Shown here: positions 42,421 to 54,042 of the stretch, in pieces
Numbering within the stretch: the stretch's first letter is position 1
How the letters are laid out: every line of letters starts with the position of its first letter
Origin: Durusdinium trenchii
Taxonomy: Eukaryota; Sar; Dinophyceae; Suessiales; Symbiodiniaceae
DNA: 64,000 bases
Assembly: GCA_963970005.1 (NCBI GenBank)
Contig: CAXAMN010021284.1
Location: 464,968 to 528,967, forward strand
Direction of reading: 5' to 3'
The notes under the pieces: generated by a model
Database searches by the model: none
Told to the model about the DNA's origin: nothing
Seen by the model: only the letters and a program-made list of their open reading frames with translations
Translations under genes and position numbers: made by a program

Positions 42421-43170
42421 GCTTCAGTTGCTATGGAAATGGTTCTATGAGACCAGTCAGATGAAAGAGGGAACAAACCAACACATGACACATACTTAAT
42501 ACAGCAACTTGTCTATTGTTTTTGTTGAACTGTCACATTTATATGTAATACTGTATAAGATATTGATATAGAATGATAGATAGATGGTAGATGGTAAATG
42601 ATCGGAAATGATGGATAGATAAATAGAGAGAGGGAAAACTCTTAGATGGGCAAATCAATTCTGGTGTTTATGATTTTGGGATTTGTGCCTCCCTCGTAGT
42701 GAACAGTCCACGATGTTGTGTCCAGTAAAGAAAAGTGCGAGCACCACCAGGGTCGTTTTCAGTCGAAGATGGTGTCGTTTGCCCAACAATCTTGAAACAT
42801 CTTGAAACAAGATTCTAGTTGGGTGGGGCAGTGGTGTTTTTTGACTATGGACTTTCGGAAGACGAAGAATCGATTTCAGAGTCCTGACCGCCCAAGCCTG
42901 AAGTGGGCGTGGGCGGCGACAGGAGGAGTCTTCTCCGGGCAGGTTGTGTTGTGAGAAGAGTGAAACATCTACTTCAACAGCCAACTCACCAACGACCCGA
43001 CCCCCAAAAAAGTAATGCACTAAAACAAGCGAAATGAGCAGAGCAGAAAGGCCAAGATGCCCAACTGGTTGGGCATAAGAGCCAAGCAATCAACTAACTT
43101 AACCAACAAAACCAACCAAGCCCTGCTCATTTGCCTGCATGTTGCACTCCAAGAATCGCTCATGAGGTGA

Positions 43171-43290
43171 TCCTGGATTTGGTGGCGATAGCAGCACCAT
43201 GGCCGCCGTGGTTTGCGTTCCGCCAAAGCACGCCAGTGACCGTCCAGAGGAAGGTGGCAGACCTTTGGATCTTCTTGGACTCAGACTGGT
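43171..43290 (+). CDS. RCC1-like half-blade exon
   Basis: After CATGAG it reads (G)DPGFGGDSSTMAAVVC, the second half of a blade with the most canonical GGDSS turn in the cluster. It begins in the phase that complements exons ending TGG G|. Downstream coding is not recognisable. Confidence 0.5.
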
Positions 43291-43299
43291 ATCATCATA

Positions 43300-45300
43300 C
43301 TCCATCATATTCCATCATACTCCCCCGGCCCCCTTCCATTTATATAATCACTTGGCATGCACATAGATCTCGGCAGCAAACCAGTTTTCTCAAAAATCTG
43401 CTCAAACCACCGGGTTTATAGACTGAGATGTGGCGACCAAAACGCACAAGCTATGTGTCCATGGTGTTTCCCAAGTTGGGGCCCTGATCATGATCGATTT
43501 GCGACTGTGCGACCTGAGATGCGTATACGGACCACCAAGTGGGATCAGTGGGTCCTGTGGAGGATTGGAAATTGTGAAAACGTGATGAAAAGTGAAAGGC
43601 CATTTGGAGGCTCGAGGAGAGTAAAGATGGGTGCTTTGTTGAATATCCAGCCAGCACAAGACCTCCCCAAATCTTGTGGGTGTAAAGTGTAAAGACTAGA
43701 GTCGGCTAGAGGGCCTAGATGAAGCATGATTACGCAAGCATCTCATGTCACATCGCCTCCCAGGCAAGGTGGCTTTGCAGCTGCAGGACGTGGGTAAACG
43801 CCTCAAGCCGCGGATCAAGCGGAGCTTGTCAGAGACGCGCATGACGGAAAAAGCCCCCTAACGCGCCATGCGTCTCGTGGTGTTCATGCGCTGTCGGCTG
43901 TTCCCTAAACGGGGTCCAACGGTGTTGTGACTGGAAGAACTCTTGCCTGATTGTTCCGTTACACCATCAGTGAGGATGTGAGGTGTTCATCGGACATCGA
44001 CATGTTTCAACTTCCCAGCTAACCTTCTACACAGACGACCCTGGAGTTGGAGTTGGCTGCAGGTCATCTCTATATACACTCCATTTGGGGATCCATTTTT
44101 TTAACAATCAAAGGATCAAGCCAATCAAACTGTCAAGACTCCATCTCACGGGCCAAAAAAACCAATTCCGTTGGGCCTCCGTTTGGGGCCTCCGTTTGAG
44201 TCCTTTTCGTTGAGCTGAGTCCTCGTTCGTCCAACCCGAGGCCCGGTCCTTTGCTGAGCTCCAGCTGTGCTTATTGCGCCCGTGAATGAAGGGGGACCGG
44301 GAACCGGTTTCACCGGTTTCACCGGTTTCGTTGAGGAGAGTATACTGTAATAATCTGTAATATACATTCATATACTATCCCTAAAAATCCAAAGTACTAG
44401 TACCCTCTCAGGTTCGGTACGACTGGACCCGACCCAGGCACCTACATAACAGTGTCGAACACATCACCGTACCTGAGAAGGTACTTGGATCCCTAGAGTG
44501 TAATATACTGTAGTTTGCCTTCATTTTGTTGTCAGTTTTTAGGTGCGGTAGTTTAGGGAAGATACTGCCCTGACTGAAAGCCTGACTAGAAAAACACTCA
44601 GATTAAGACTGCTGGTTTGACCATGTTTGATTCAGGGGAATCCACTAATGATAGAACTATATAACAATGCTCCTGGAGTAGAAAGAATACCAAACACTCA
44701 CAATGAGGGCGATTCTCCTTGTTCTTTGGATGCTGAACAGGTTTATCATGCATTTGTTGTACTGCAGAATTGAATCGATTCTACTGCTACAGTATAAATA
44801 TATATATATATATGTGTTGCTCCACTGACGTGGCAACAGGGCTGGAAGAGAATCCACCTGGTAGATGCTCTATGTTTGTTTTGGGGGAAGGTAAGAGCTC
44901 CAAACTGAGTTGCTTGAACTCAACTTATATACAATCCTATCGGATTGTCTCCAGTAGATGTCACCAATCCTGCTGGCAAACTGATCCGTGAGTGAACACG
45001 TTCTCTTTGTGTGTTGATCCGCCCAAAACGTCGCGTCGTGAGAAATCCATAGGAAAAAAACACCAGGCAATACCCCAAAAACAACACTCACCACATCCAC
45101 GTACCGAGTTCGGCATCTGGCCACGCCGTTGAAGAACAGAGCACCCCCCACCCATCTCGACCACACCGGTCAGCCGGCGTCAGCGCAGTCGGTCACGCGA
45201 GGCCTGCGGAGCTGAAGCAGAGCCACCTCAAAGAGGTGGCACCGCGTCGTAAGCCACCGCGAGAGACACCGGGCATCGGTTCGGATGGAGCGACCGGGTC
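43300..45300 (+). other. Spacer within the RCC1-like cluster
   Basis: No firm exon. Contains a triple GGTTTCACC tandem (44307-44333), a GGGCCTCCGTTTG duplication near 44174, the inverted-repeat element at 44379 and a (TA)n tract near 44797. Confidence 0.4.
44379..44498. repeat. Inverted-repeat element of the CCCTA family
   Basis: Left end CCCTAAAAATCCAAAGTACTAG and right end GAAGGTACTTGGATCCCTAG. The interior shares GGTTCGGTACGACTGGACC and GTGTCGAACACATCACCG with copies at 14663 and 37739. Confidence 0.65.
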
Positions 45301-45308
45301 GGGGGAAG

Positions 45309-45372
45309 GGAAGTTTTTGCGCACTTGCCTGGGCACTTGCAGCTGATGGTGCGTCGGTAGCGACATGCAGAG
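45309..45372 (+). CDS. Possible decayed RCC1-like half-blade
   Basis: Encodes SFCALAWALAADGASVATC. FCAL and ADGxSVAT resemble the first half of a blade, but the Trp-Gly is lost. May be a pseudo-exon. Confidence 0.3.
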
Positions 45373-45399
45373 CAAAGCAAAGACCCCCAAAAAAGGAAT

Positions 45400-47680
45400 A
45401 GTAAAAAGGATTGGTTGCCAAAGATCGTTTGCTATTGATTGCCAAAGATCGTATGCTAGTTAGCAATATTTGCGTTTAAGACATCATGGGAGATTTACCT
45501 TGTTGATGGTTATGGGATGACATCTGACCCAGAGATGCATTGTGTATAGCCATTGTCGGTTGCCCTTTGCAGTTGGTGGAATACATTTCTTTGTGTCGCA
45601 CATGCACTGGTTTGTACGGGATTGGTTGGCTGAATCTGAAGCCATGCGCTCATTGACGTGAGGTTTTCCGGTGGTAGAACAAGACTTGGGCGACGGAGAT
45701 ACTCAAACTTGAGCTGGTGCCACGCGGAAGGGGTCCTCGTTGGTGAGTAGATCCCTCAAAAGGGAGAAGTCACATAAATGTCTTAAGCATTCCAAACCTG
45801 CATGTATAATCCTGCAGTATTCCTACGACATGCTTTTCCAACCAAACCAACCACTAGAAAACGTCACGTCGGCTCAGGAAACCACTTCTCGTCACCCGTC
45901 GGTCGATGGCGAACTCCGCCAGGATGGCTCCATCGAGGACGCCACCATTGCACGTGCGGGACACGGTCGACACGGTCGACGAGTCGACTCGATCAACGCT
46001 CCGACGGACTGAAAAACCAGTGACTGGTGATCAAAAGTCAACCGGAATCACAGGTCGACCTGAACTGGATAACCTTGCTTTTCGTTGGGGACATAACCGT
46101 CTTTAAATAGTCTTTATATTATATTGGTTTTATATAGGATCTTCAGCTGGAGAACTCATTGTGGGATGGAACACCATATGTCTACCTGCTTGCTTTGGTT
46201 GGCGATTGTTTTTTGTGTTTCCCCAGGGTTCGTTTCGGGATTTGGGAGCCTTTTGACCTTCGCAGCGCAGTGGCCTTGGGAGTTCTGCAAGGCAGAGACC
46301 ACCATGCCCAGCTACGGTCACCTCCCTTGCACAGTGTATTGGAAGATGGCCTTCGTCGAGCACAAATATGCATCAAAGACTGTTCTTGGTTGAGACTAAG
46401 CTGCATAGAAAGCACTACTTTCGTTTTGAACAGCCCAGGCTCAAGGCCATGGCCGCCATTCAACTCTTCAAAAACTCCACGTGAGTTGGCGCCAGAACCT
46501 GTTTGAACTCTCATGGCGCACGAGTTTGAAGATACCGCAAGATAAGTTTTCATGTCGCCAAGATACTGCGCTGTGTTCGGCGTTCAACCGTTCAGCTGTT
46601 CGAAAACACACCAAGACATGGTGCATGTATTTGTATACCCTCCCTCCAAGACATGGAAGTGGACAACCCCCTGTTTGTAGAGGAAGATCGTCAAGAGATC
46701 AATTGCAGCGCGAACAGGATAGTTGTTTTCGGCCACACGAACATCGTCTTATGAGGGGCCATGGAAAGCCCTCTCAGAACTGTTGGTTCAAATCCCCACT
46801 GTTTGACAATCTCTACTCCACTACTCCCCAGATTTGTTCAATGTCTTTTGGTCCAATCCCTACTCCACCGAATGGCCTTTGGAGGCTGGCTCTTCAGCTG
46901 GATGGCCGTCCGGTGGCCCCAGCAACGCCGGTCGACGGGCAGCCGAAATTTGGCATTGGCTGGCAGAGGGGAAAGCTTAACTTTTCTTCCTTGGAACCCA
47001 ATTTTGGGTTCAGGTGTAGATTGCTGGGAAGCATGGGGAAGCATGTGACACGTTTTTTTCTTTAAACATATTTTGTCTTTTCATTTTTTAGCATGTAGCT
47101 ATAGCTACACAAGCCTCAAAACAACTGTTCAACCAGGAAGTAAACAGAAGTAAACCGGGTTCACGGTGATTTTCAGTTGCAAAAACACATGAACCGTTGA
47201 TTTACAAATCAGGACAGGTCTCGCACCCACAGTCCTCTCCAAGTCTGCAAGTCTGCGTTGCTCTAAACACACATAGCATGGGTATATATATAATAATCCT
47301 CTTGGATTGCCTCACCCCATGAAGCCCTAGGACCCGGGCCCTAGGGCCTTGCTTAAGCACATGAAGGTAGAAGTGGAGCGACTCCAGCGACTTTGGTTTG
47401 CCTTGGCGAAAATGGAAGGCAAGAACAGGCAACTCGGACATCTCGGATCTCAAGTTCGGACACTTATCTTGGACTCCGACATGTGCTTGGAAACTGATCT
47501 CCGACTATGGGCTCGAAACTCTAGGGTGGAATCCTGACCGTAACCATTCGATATCATTCGAAATCCAAGGAGATCGGTCTTCAACATCTCGCACCCAGCA
47601 TGATTGGACCCAACTGGAGGCCTTTGACCCATAACAGGGGCTTTGGTCCGAGAAAACCTTTGCCTTTGAGGCTCCTTGAT
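45400..47680 (+). other. Spacer, weak exon-like islands
   Basis: Nothing firm. An open stretch at 46840-47060 contains LWRLALQLDGRPVAPA, faintly like a blade start. A run at 45890-46010 is GC-rich, with alternating GTCGAC words. Confidence 0.35.
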
Positions 47681-47688
47681 TCTTAGGG

Positions 47689-47790
47689 CAAATCATGGCA
47701 ACTCTTTTTGTGCCACGGGCTTTTCACAGCACGAGGTTTGGCTGAAGCAGTTGGGCGGCACCCGTCCGGAACAGCTGCAGGCCATGCGAC
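47689..47790 (+). CDS. Possible divergent RCC1-like unit
   Basis: After CTTAGG it encodes RANHGNSFCATGFSQHEVWL, then KQLGGTRPEQLQAM. The FCA, the Trp-bearing strand and GGxxPExLQA match the exon at 40721. Last recognisable unit of the cluster. Confidence 0.4.
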
Positions 47791-47799
47791 GTTTTTGTT

Positions 47800-50130
47800 T
47801 TTTGCGCCGAAGGGGCGGAGGGTTGGGAGTCGATCTCGCACCGTTTGAAGGAGTTCGTTCTCAGCTTGGCGAGATATGTGGTCTCCTCCTTCTTTGGAGT
47901 TGGCTCAAACAAACAGGGTCATTAGTCATTGGATATCATTGGTGTGAAAGTCCAACGGACCACATGACTGACCTGGATCTCTGTACCCCTTTTTCATGGT
48001 GTCGGCCTATATCCGACCACGTTGCAACGCGGGGGCCGCAGGGGAACCCCCGCGCGATCCGGTGAAACCGACGCCGACGCAGAATGACTCCCGAGGTGTT
48101 GCTGTCCTCCGCTCCTGAGCAGGCGGTCCTCGGAAGCAGGAGGTCGACCTCGAAAACAGGAAGTCTGACCTTCAAGAGGGAGGGTGTGGAGTTATTAGGG
48201 TCTTGGATGGTCTTGGAGCAACTTTTGATATTCCTTTTTCATCAGTTTCATGGTCAGTGCAGGAGGGCAGCAGTTTTGGGTTACAGAAATCACTCATTTG
48301 ACTATTTGACCCGCAAAGCCTTGGAAGTGAAGGAGTTCAACAATCCCCATCATGATGTCAACTGCATCATTGTGTGATTGGTTCTTTCATGTTCTTTCAA
48401 TCGTTGTTTGTTCAGACAGTTGGATGCTTTCACAGCCATGCAGGGCCAATCTAGGCTGGTGGGATCCCCACCTCGACATCTTTCAAGAAGTCATCCAGTT
48501 TGATGTGACCAAATTCTCAATTCATGCAACAAGATAATATCCCAGTAGCACAGAGTGCATCGGGAAGCATTAATCAAGCAAACATCGGACATCCTGGGGG
48601 CGTCCAGGTCACCATTTGTTCAGGTCGAGCCACAAGCGAGAACTTAGCGCCTTTCCCACTCCCAGCCAGCCGGGCTATGACGAGACTTGCAGGTGCAGGA
48701 TGCTTTGAGGAGCAGTGGCCTGTGAGGAAAAAGGAAAGTCAACAATCAAGCCCTGCATGGAGCCGTGAAAAGAGCCTTGCAATGTATGCATGGTATGGGA
48801 GTAGTTAGTCACAGGAGATGGAACATCATGTACTTCTGACATGCTCGGTCAATTTCCAACCAAATCAGATCATGAGCGAAAAGCAGCCGGCCCCTTTGGC
48901 AATGATTCAGTGCTCTGACACAGGCTCAAAGATGCTTTTGGAGCATGTGCAAGCAGAGTTGCAATTAGCTTGTAGGATGGCAGCGGATTAGCTTGTGTTT
49001 TTGTTCTCTCTCCCCCCAATGGCGCAGCGCGACACTTATCATATACACTGGGCCGGTCAAAAACACATCCATTTGGGATGACCGAGCTTTCTCTGACCTC
49101 CCAAAGGTCGGTTTTAGCCCATCGGGCTGTTTCCCGCAGCGGTTTACACAGCTGTGACATCCCGCATGACACATGACACACCGGTGGTGCTCGCACTGCG
49201 CCCGAGCAGCGCCTTGAAGTTCATGACATTTCATGACCAAAGTGATTCGCTTTTTGAAGTCCATAACAAAGTCTACACCTCCTGGGAGCAAAAATCCTCA
49301 CAAGGTAGGGACAGAATCCCTCCTTTTCAGCATCAGCCTTCGACTTCGGATGTGGTTGGGGCATTAGGGAACTGACATGCCTTCTCAGAAGGTACTTGGA
49401 CCCTCCAAACCCACATCTTCAAAGTGTCTCCAATCACCGTACCTCAGAGAGGTGGATCCCTTGGGATTACATACGTGCAATAGTACCTGCAGTATATACA
49501 TATCTATCCGTTCATCCGTTCACTAATGAACCATGAACAAATCCACTGAAACCCGAATCTCGAAAGAAGGCGCAAGATCAGGCTTAGTCCAGTCCATCGC
49601 ATCGCTGCTGAGTTGTTCCGCCAAACACCCCGCGCGCCTGCCTCCTTGAGGCGCCGGAGCGGGGGCGGGTTCGATCGCACGCGGCGTCCGGCGACCGAGA
49701 ACTGCATCGACGAAAGGAAGACGGCGTCGGTGTGGCGTTCTGCGAGCTGCTTTTAAATCGATGACACTCCGGGGGGTGAAGGTGGAAGCATATCAGGTGG
49801 ATGCACATGTGGATGTAAATCTCTGACATCTTGTACATTCTATCGTCCTCGCGAAAGGACATGCTGACATGCTTGTGTCCTCTAGAGAGGGCATATCAGG
49901 TGAGCTCCTTTGGGCGATTGGAGGGCGGACAACCTCCATGTAACGCGTTATGCTAGCGGCATCTCTTCTTGGTTATCAGCATGTACGCATAGCAAGAAGG
50001 ATGGTTTGTCTTCGTTCATTTGGACATATTTGGACATATATAAATGCATTCTTCCAGCAGTGTTTGTCGTCTTGTGACCATGTGTGAGACGTCTGTATTG
50101 TCATCCAAGCTGCTCAAGCTGATTCTCCAG
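47800..50130 (+). other. Intergenic stretch before the transporter gene
   Basis: No gene recognised. GC-rich islands at 48010-48170 and 49610-49750 are open on both strands without domains. A relic of the CCCTA inverted-repeat family is at about 49376-49472. Confidence 0.4.
49376..49472. repeat. Relic of the CCCTA inverted-repeat family
   Basis: Contains CTTCTCAGAAGGTACTTGGACC, then CCAATCACCGTACCTCAG and GGATCCCTTGGG. The ends have degraded. Confidence 0.5.
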
Positions 50131-50146
50131 TGCTTTCTTCTTTAAG
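50131..50146 (+). promoter_or_regulatory. Possible trans-splice acceptor of the SulP gene
   Basis: TGCTTTCTTCTTTAAG, a pyrimidine tract ending in AG, lies 28 bases before the ATG. Dinoflagellate mRNAs receive a spliced leader at such sites. No leader gene is in the window. Confidence 0.3.
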
Positions 50147-50174
50147 CATTTAAGCGGCGACTCAGCAACGTCTG

Positions 50175-53100
50175 ATGGCGGAGGTGGAACGCAAAGCCGA
50201 AGTTGAGATTGACCCCGAAGCGGCCATGGAATCTCCACGAGCCGAGGGTGAAGAGACGCCTGTGCCTCCTGCATGGAAGGAGGTTTATGGAGGTAGCAGG
50301 TTCGAATTCAAGTCCTTGTTTCCTCCATTCACTTGGCTGCCTGCGTATATCAGATTTGCTAAAGGCGGGGAGATGGGATTCTGCAGTTGTGTGGATGGTT
50401 TAGTGCGTTGTTGTGGAATGCCCAAACAAACGATATGGGGACTGTGCAGGAAATGCTACCACCGGAGACACGGATCGAATGGGAGAATTGCCGTACTCCA
50501 TCAAAGGCGATCTCATTGCAGGCCGTGGCCGTTGGGCATGCGAACAGAGCAATTGATGATCCTCTTTGAGCTTGAATCCAGGTACAGTAAATATACTACT
50601 GTATTAATATACAAAATAAATTCAACATATTCAACAATACTATGAGATATGATGAGATCTGTATAATATATATATACAGAAAACCGTGTACTTGATGGGA
50701 TTGAGAGTTTTAAGTTAATTCCAGGTATTCACTTTGGTTGTGCACTAAACACGCACACTGATACAACCTCTCCTTCTTATGTACAAACATGTTGGTACGA
50801 GTGAGCTTATCAAGGTTTGGCAAATACGCAACAAACCACAGGTACTCCAGAGTGTAATCAGAGAGAACCAGAAGAATATTCGTCATGTTTATTCCAGCAT
50901 GTTTCCAACATGTGATATGATTGTATAGGATCTTTTTCGTACTGTTTCAGATGCTGAAAACCAGGTTTGTTGTTCAACAACGGTCGTCGTTGAATCCAGC
51001 TTGCTTTCGTAGGTCTCACCGTTGGACTGATGCTGGTGCCGCAATGCTTGGCCTTCGCCTTGTTGGCAGGGCTGCCTATTCGAGCTGGCTTGTATTCCTC
51101 ATTTGCTCCCCTGGTGATCTATGCCTTGCTGGGTAGCTGGATTAGTTGTTGAAGGTCTGGTGTTGCTATTGAACAAACTGTTCGATATCGATATATAATC
51201 ATTATCACTGACCAACCCAGTCTTAATGTAGGCTAAAGAGGCTTAACACGTCACTGTCACTCGTTGTGTTTTTCTGCTTTTACATCTCTGAATACTATGT
51301 GTATCTATGTGTATATTTATAGACAGTCAGTGTTGTTGTTTCTTTTCAATTAAATTGTTATACTCAACTGCTTTGGGTAACAGCATTAAAATTCATCACA
51401 AATTAGCAATACCCATCAAACATCCATCTCATTCTATACACGCAGACTTGTTCGGTGTTTGTTTTTGCGGGGACTGGTAGCCGGACCGGGTGACTGGGTG
51501 ACCAGCACTCAGGTACACTGCGACAGCTTCAGGTTGGACCGACGGCCTTGATCAGTCTCCTGACTGGTCAAGCCTTGGATGCAGTGAAATTGTTGGGAGA
51601 GAACGAGCGCTTCTTGGAGGGTTTTGGTTGTTTTTTTTTGATGTTGCTGGTTTCTGTTTTTTTCCCTATTGTCTATTTCAAGATCGCAAAGTACTTGATG
51701 AATCGGTTTGTTTGCTTGTTTTTGTTCATATGTTTTTCCATGCCTAAGTAGAAGCTGGCTATGTGTTTTTGTTCATGAATCTTGTTAAGTGTGGCTTTAT
51801 GTTTTACAAAACCAGGTTTGACTGGGGCAAGCACTTTAGCTCTCTTAGTGGGCCTGGTGAGTCTTCTCTTGGGCATCCTGCGTTTTGGCTTTGTGGTGGA
51901 TTTCATGTCCCATAGCGTCATGAGCTCCTTCTGCACGGCCTCAGGCGGTGTGGTGCAAAAAACACACCCGGCACCGCTGGGAATTGACCGATCCAGTCTA
52001 TAAAGAAAAACCGAATGCGATGAATTTATAGATATTGATTATTCATATGGATTATTCATTCTTATGGCTATACATGGATATCATTTCTATGTTTATCCGG
52101 AGACTGCAGACATCAATCTATTCGGAAGCGTTCGAAGAGGTGAACCAGCCCGCTCATTAGTTCATGTGTCAAGTCGTTTACCTCCTTGCCATGTTTTTTT
52201 TGTTGAATCAATATTCTAGTGATGCAATTGAACAACCCTACTGGTTAGCTTAAGAACGAAGTCTAGAAAAGCAGGCGTGATCATTGCGACCTCCCAACTG
52301 AAGCACGTCCTTGGCATCAATATCAAGCGGCACAAGTACTGGTGGGAGACGGCCTATGACCTTTGCTCCAAGCTTCCGGAAGCGGATGCCGCTACCGCCG
52401 TGCTTGGCTTCACACTGTTGGCCATGCTGACCTTCTTTAAGAAGTGGAAGCAGGCGGGGAATCAAGCCAAGCGCTCAAAAAGCCTCATTTGGAGGTTCTT
52501 TCCCAAGAACAAGGACTCCTGTGCCTTCAAGTCCATGAAGATTTGTGCGGACTTGTCCTCGGTGCTTTGTGTGATCCTTGGCTGGGTTTGGGGCTTCATC
52601 TACAGGGAAGCTGGAATTAACTCTGTGAGGCTCATCAATGACAGCGAAAGCGATGGCTTTGTTTTCCTGCTGCCCAGTTTTGACGACAAGACACCCGATC
52701 TCATCGTGCCTGCGGTGATGATTGCAGTGGTGGGTTTCTTGGAAACCGTGGCAGTCGGTGGCAAGATGGCGAATGAAAAGCGATATAGCTATGATGCCAA
52801 TCAAGAGCTTTTGGCTTTAGGTGCTGCGAATGTTGGTGGAGCCTTCATGGGAGCTTTTCCCATCACTGGTGGCTTTTCCAGGACGGCAGTGAATGCCATG
52901 TTCGGGGCCAGCTCCCCACTGGCAGGTGCCTTGACATCAATCATCGTGGTGATTGCAGTGTACTCCTTGATGCCAGTGGTGGAGATGCTGCCCTTGGCAG
53001 CCTTAGCTCCCTTGATCATCCACGGAGCAATTGGTGTCACGGACTTCAAAGCCTTCATTCCTACCTTCAAAGGAAACAAGTTGGACTTCCTCATCATGGT

Positions 53101-53608
53101 CTTCACCTTTTTAGTGTCTCTGGGCTTGACGGTGAAGGAGGGCCTGATCACCGGCGTCTCATTGTCCATTTTGAAGCTCACCTATGAAGTTGCGATGCCG
53201 AACTTGGCCGTTTGCGTGCAGGTGAAAGATGGAACTTTCAGAGATGTGAGGTACTATCCAGAGGGTCGCATGTTCCCCAAGTGCGTCGTGGTTCGAATGG
53301 ATGCTGGATTGAGCTTTGCAAACACCCGACGTTTGCAGGAGTTTTGCATGCGCGCCATGACCGCTGCAAGCAAATCTGACTCTTCGGTGTCTCATTTGAT
53401 CTTGGATTGTAAATCCGTGAACGGCACCGACATGACGGGGTGCGAGGCCATCGAAAGCTTGGCCATTTCCTTGGAGAAGCGCAAGAAGTCCTTGGTCTTG
53501 GCTAACCTGAAGGCACCCCTCACACAGGCCGCAAACTCTTGGGCCGCCATACTCAAGAGACCGACTTGCACACGATACGCCCACAGCGTATTGGTGGGGA
53601 CTTCATGA
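50175..53608 (+). CDS. SulP/SLC26-type anion transporter with STAS domain, six exons
   Basis: Multi-pass membrane anion transporter, probably for sulfate or a related anion. Exons: 50175-50364, 50450-50521, 51013-51132, 51513-51620, 51816-51944, 52275-53608. Total 1953 bases gives 650 residues plus TGA, with every junction in phase. Donors are GC, GC, GT, GT, GC; all acceptors are AG|G. Landmarks: an acidic N-terminus, [12 protein letters not shown], then [16 protein letters not shown] and [20 protein letters not shown] across exons 2-3, [17 protein letters not shown] (exon 4), [19 protein letters not shown] (exon 5), and in exon 6 [14 protein letters not shown] (about 358), [20 protein letters not shown] and [13 protein letters not shown]-terminal STAS domain, about 540-640, contains [13 protein letters not shown] and [11 protein letters not shown]. 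Length and motif order fit a complete family member. Substrate and membrane location cannot be told from sequence. Confidence 0.88.
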
Positions 53609-53812
53609 ATCTAGAATCTAGAATGTCATGATGTGTCATGATCGTTATGTTATAGGTGGCTTTCATTCATGTAGTGCAAGCACCCAAAGTAAGCTGGGCT
53701 TACACAGAAGTGAGCACCTGCATAGTCGAATGATGGGCGCAAGTATGAGGTTGACAAGAGGCATCATGGGTCATGAGGTGAGGCATTCTAAGCTTTCTTC
53801 CCTGTGGATCAG

Positions 53813-53916
53813 GCCATGTTTGCAGCCGGAGTCGACCAGCACATTGAGGCCGATCCCATCAGAGATGACATCACCACCCAGTTCTGGTGGGTCCCAGACC
53901 CCCCTTCTTTCATGTG
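53813..53916 (+). CDS. Exon-like fragment of an unrecognised gene
   Basis: Between GGATCAG and TG|GTCAAAAG (a good AG|G acceptor and GT donor) it encodes MFAAGVDQHIEADPIRDDIT, then TQFWWVPDPPSFMW. The composition is protein-like and the splice sites are good, but no family is recognised. An inverted-repeat element starts 14 bases into the presumed intron. A possible next exon lies at about 54083-54290. Confidence 0.4.
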
Positions 53917-53930
53917 GTCAAAAGCATGTG

Positions 53931-54042
53931 CCCTCAGAATCCGGACCCTCAAACACAGATAGGGTGTGGTTCGGGCCTGGACCCCTGCGTTTCGGTGGAG
54001 AAGCTCCGACCCCTGCCATGGAGAGCCCAAGGATTCTAAGGG
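53931..54042. repeat. Small inverted-repeat element, CCCTAAGAATCC family
   Basis: Left end CCCTCAGAATCCGG, right end GGATTCTAAGGG, flanked on both sides by TG. Shares CCTCAAACACA and CCCTGCCATGGAGAG with 14509-14598. Confidence 0.7.

Noticed and set aside
48060-48175. Minus-strand reading of a GC-rich island as an RCC1-like unit (VATWSD)
   Set aside because: Only a six-residue resemblance; the DG and GGD turns are missing and it is on the opposite strand to all real blades.
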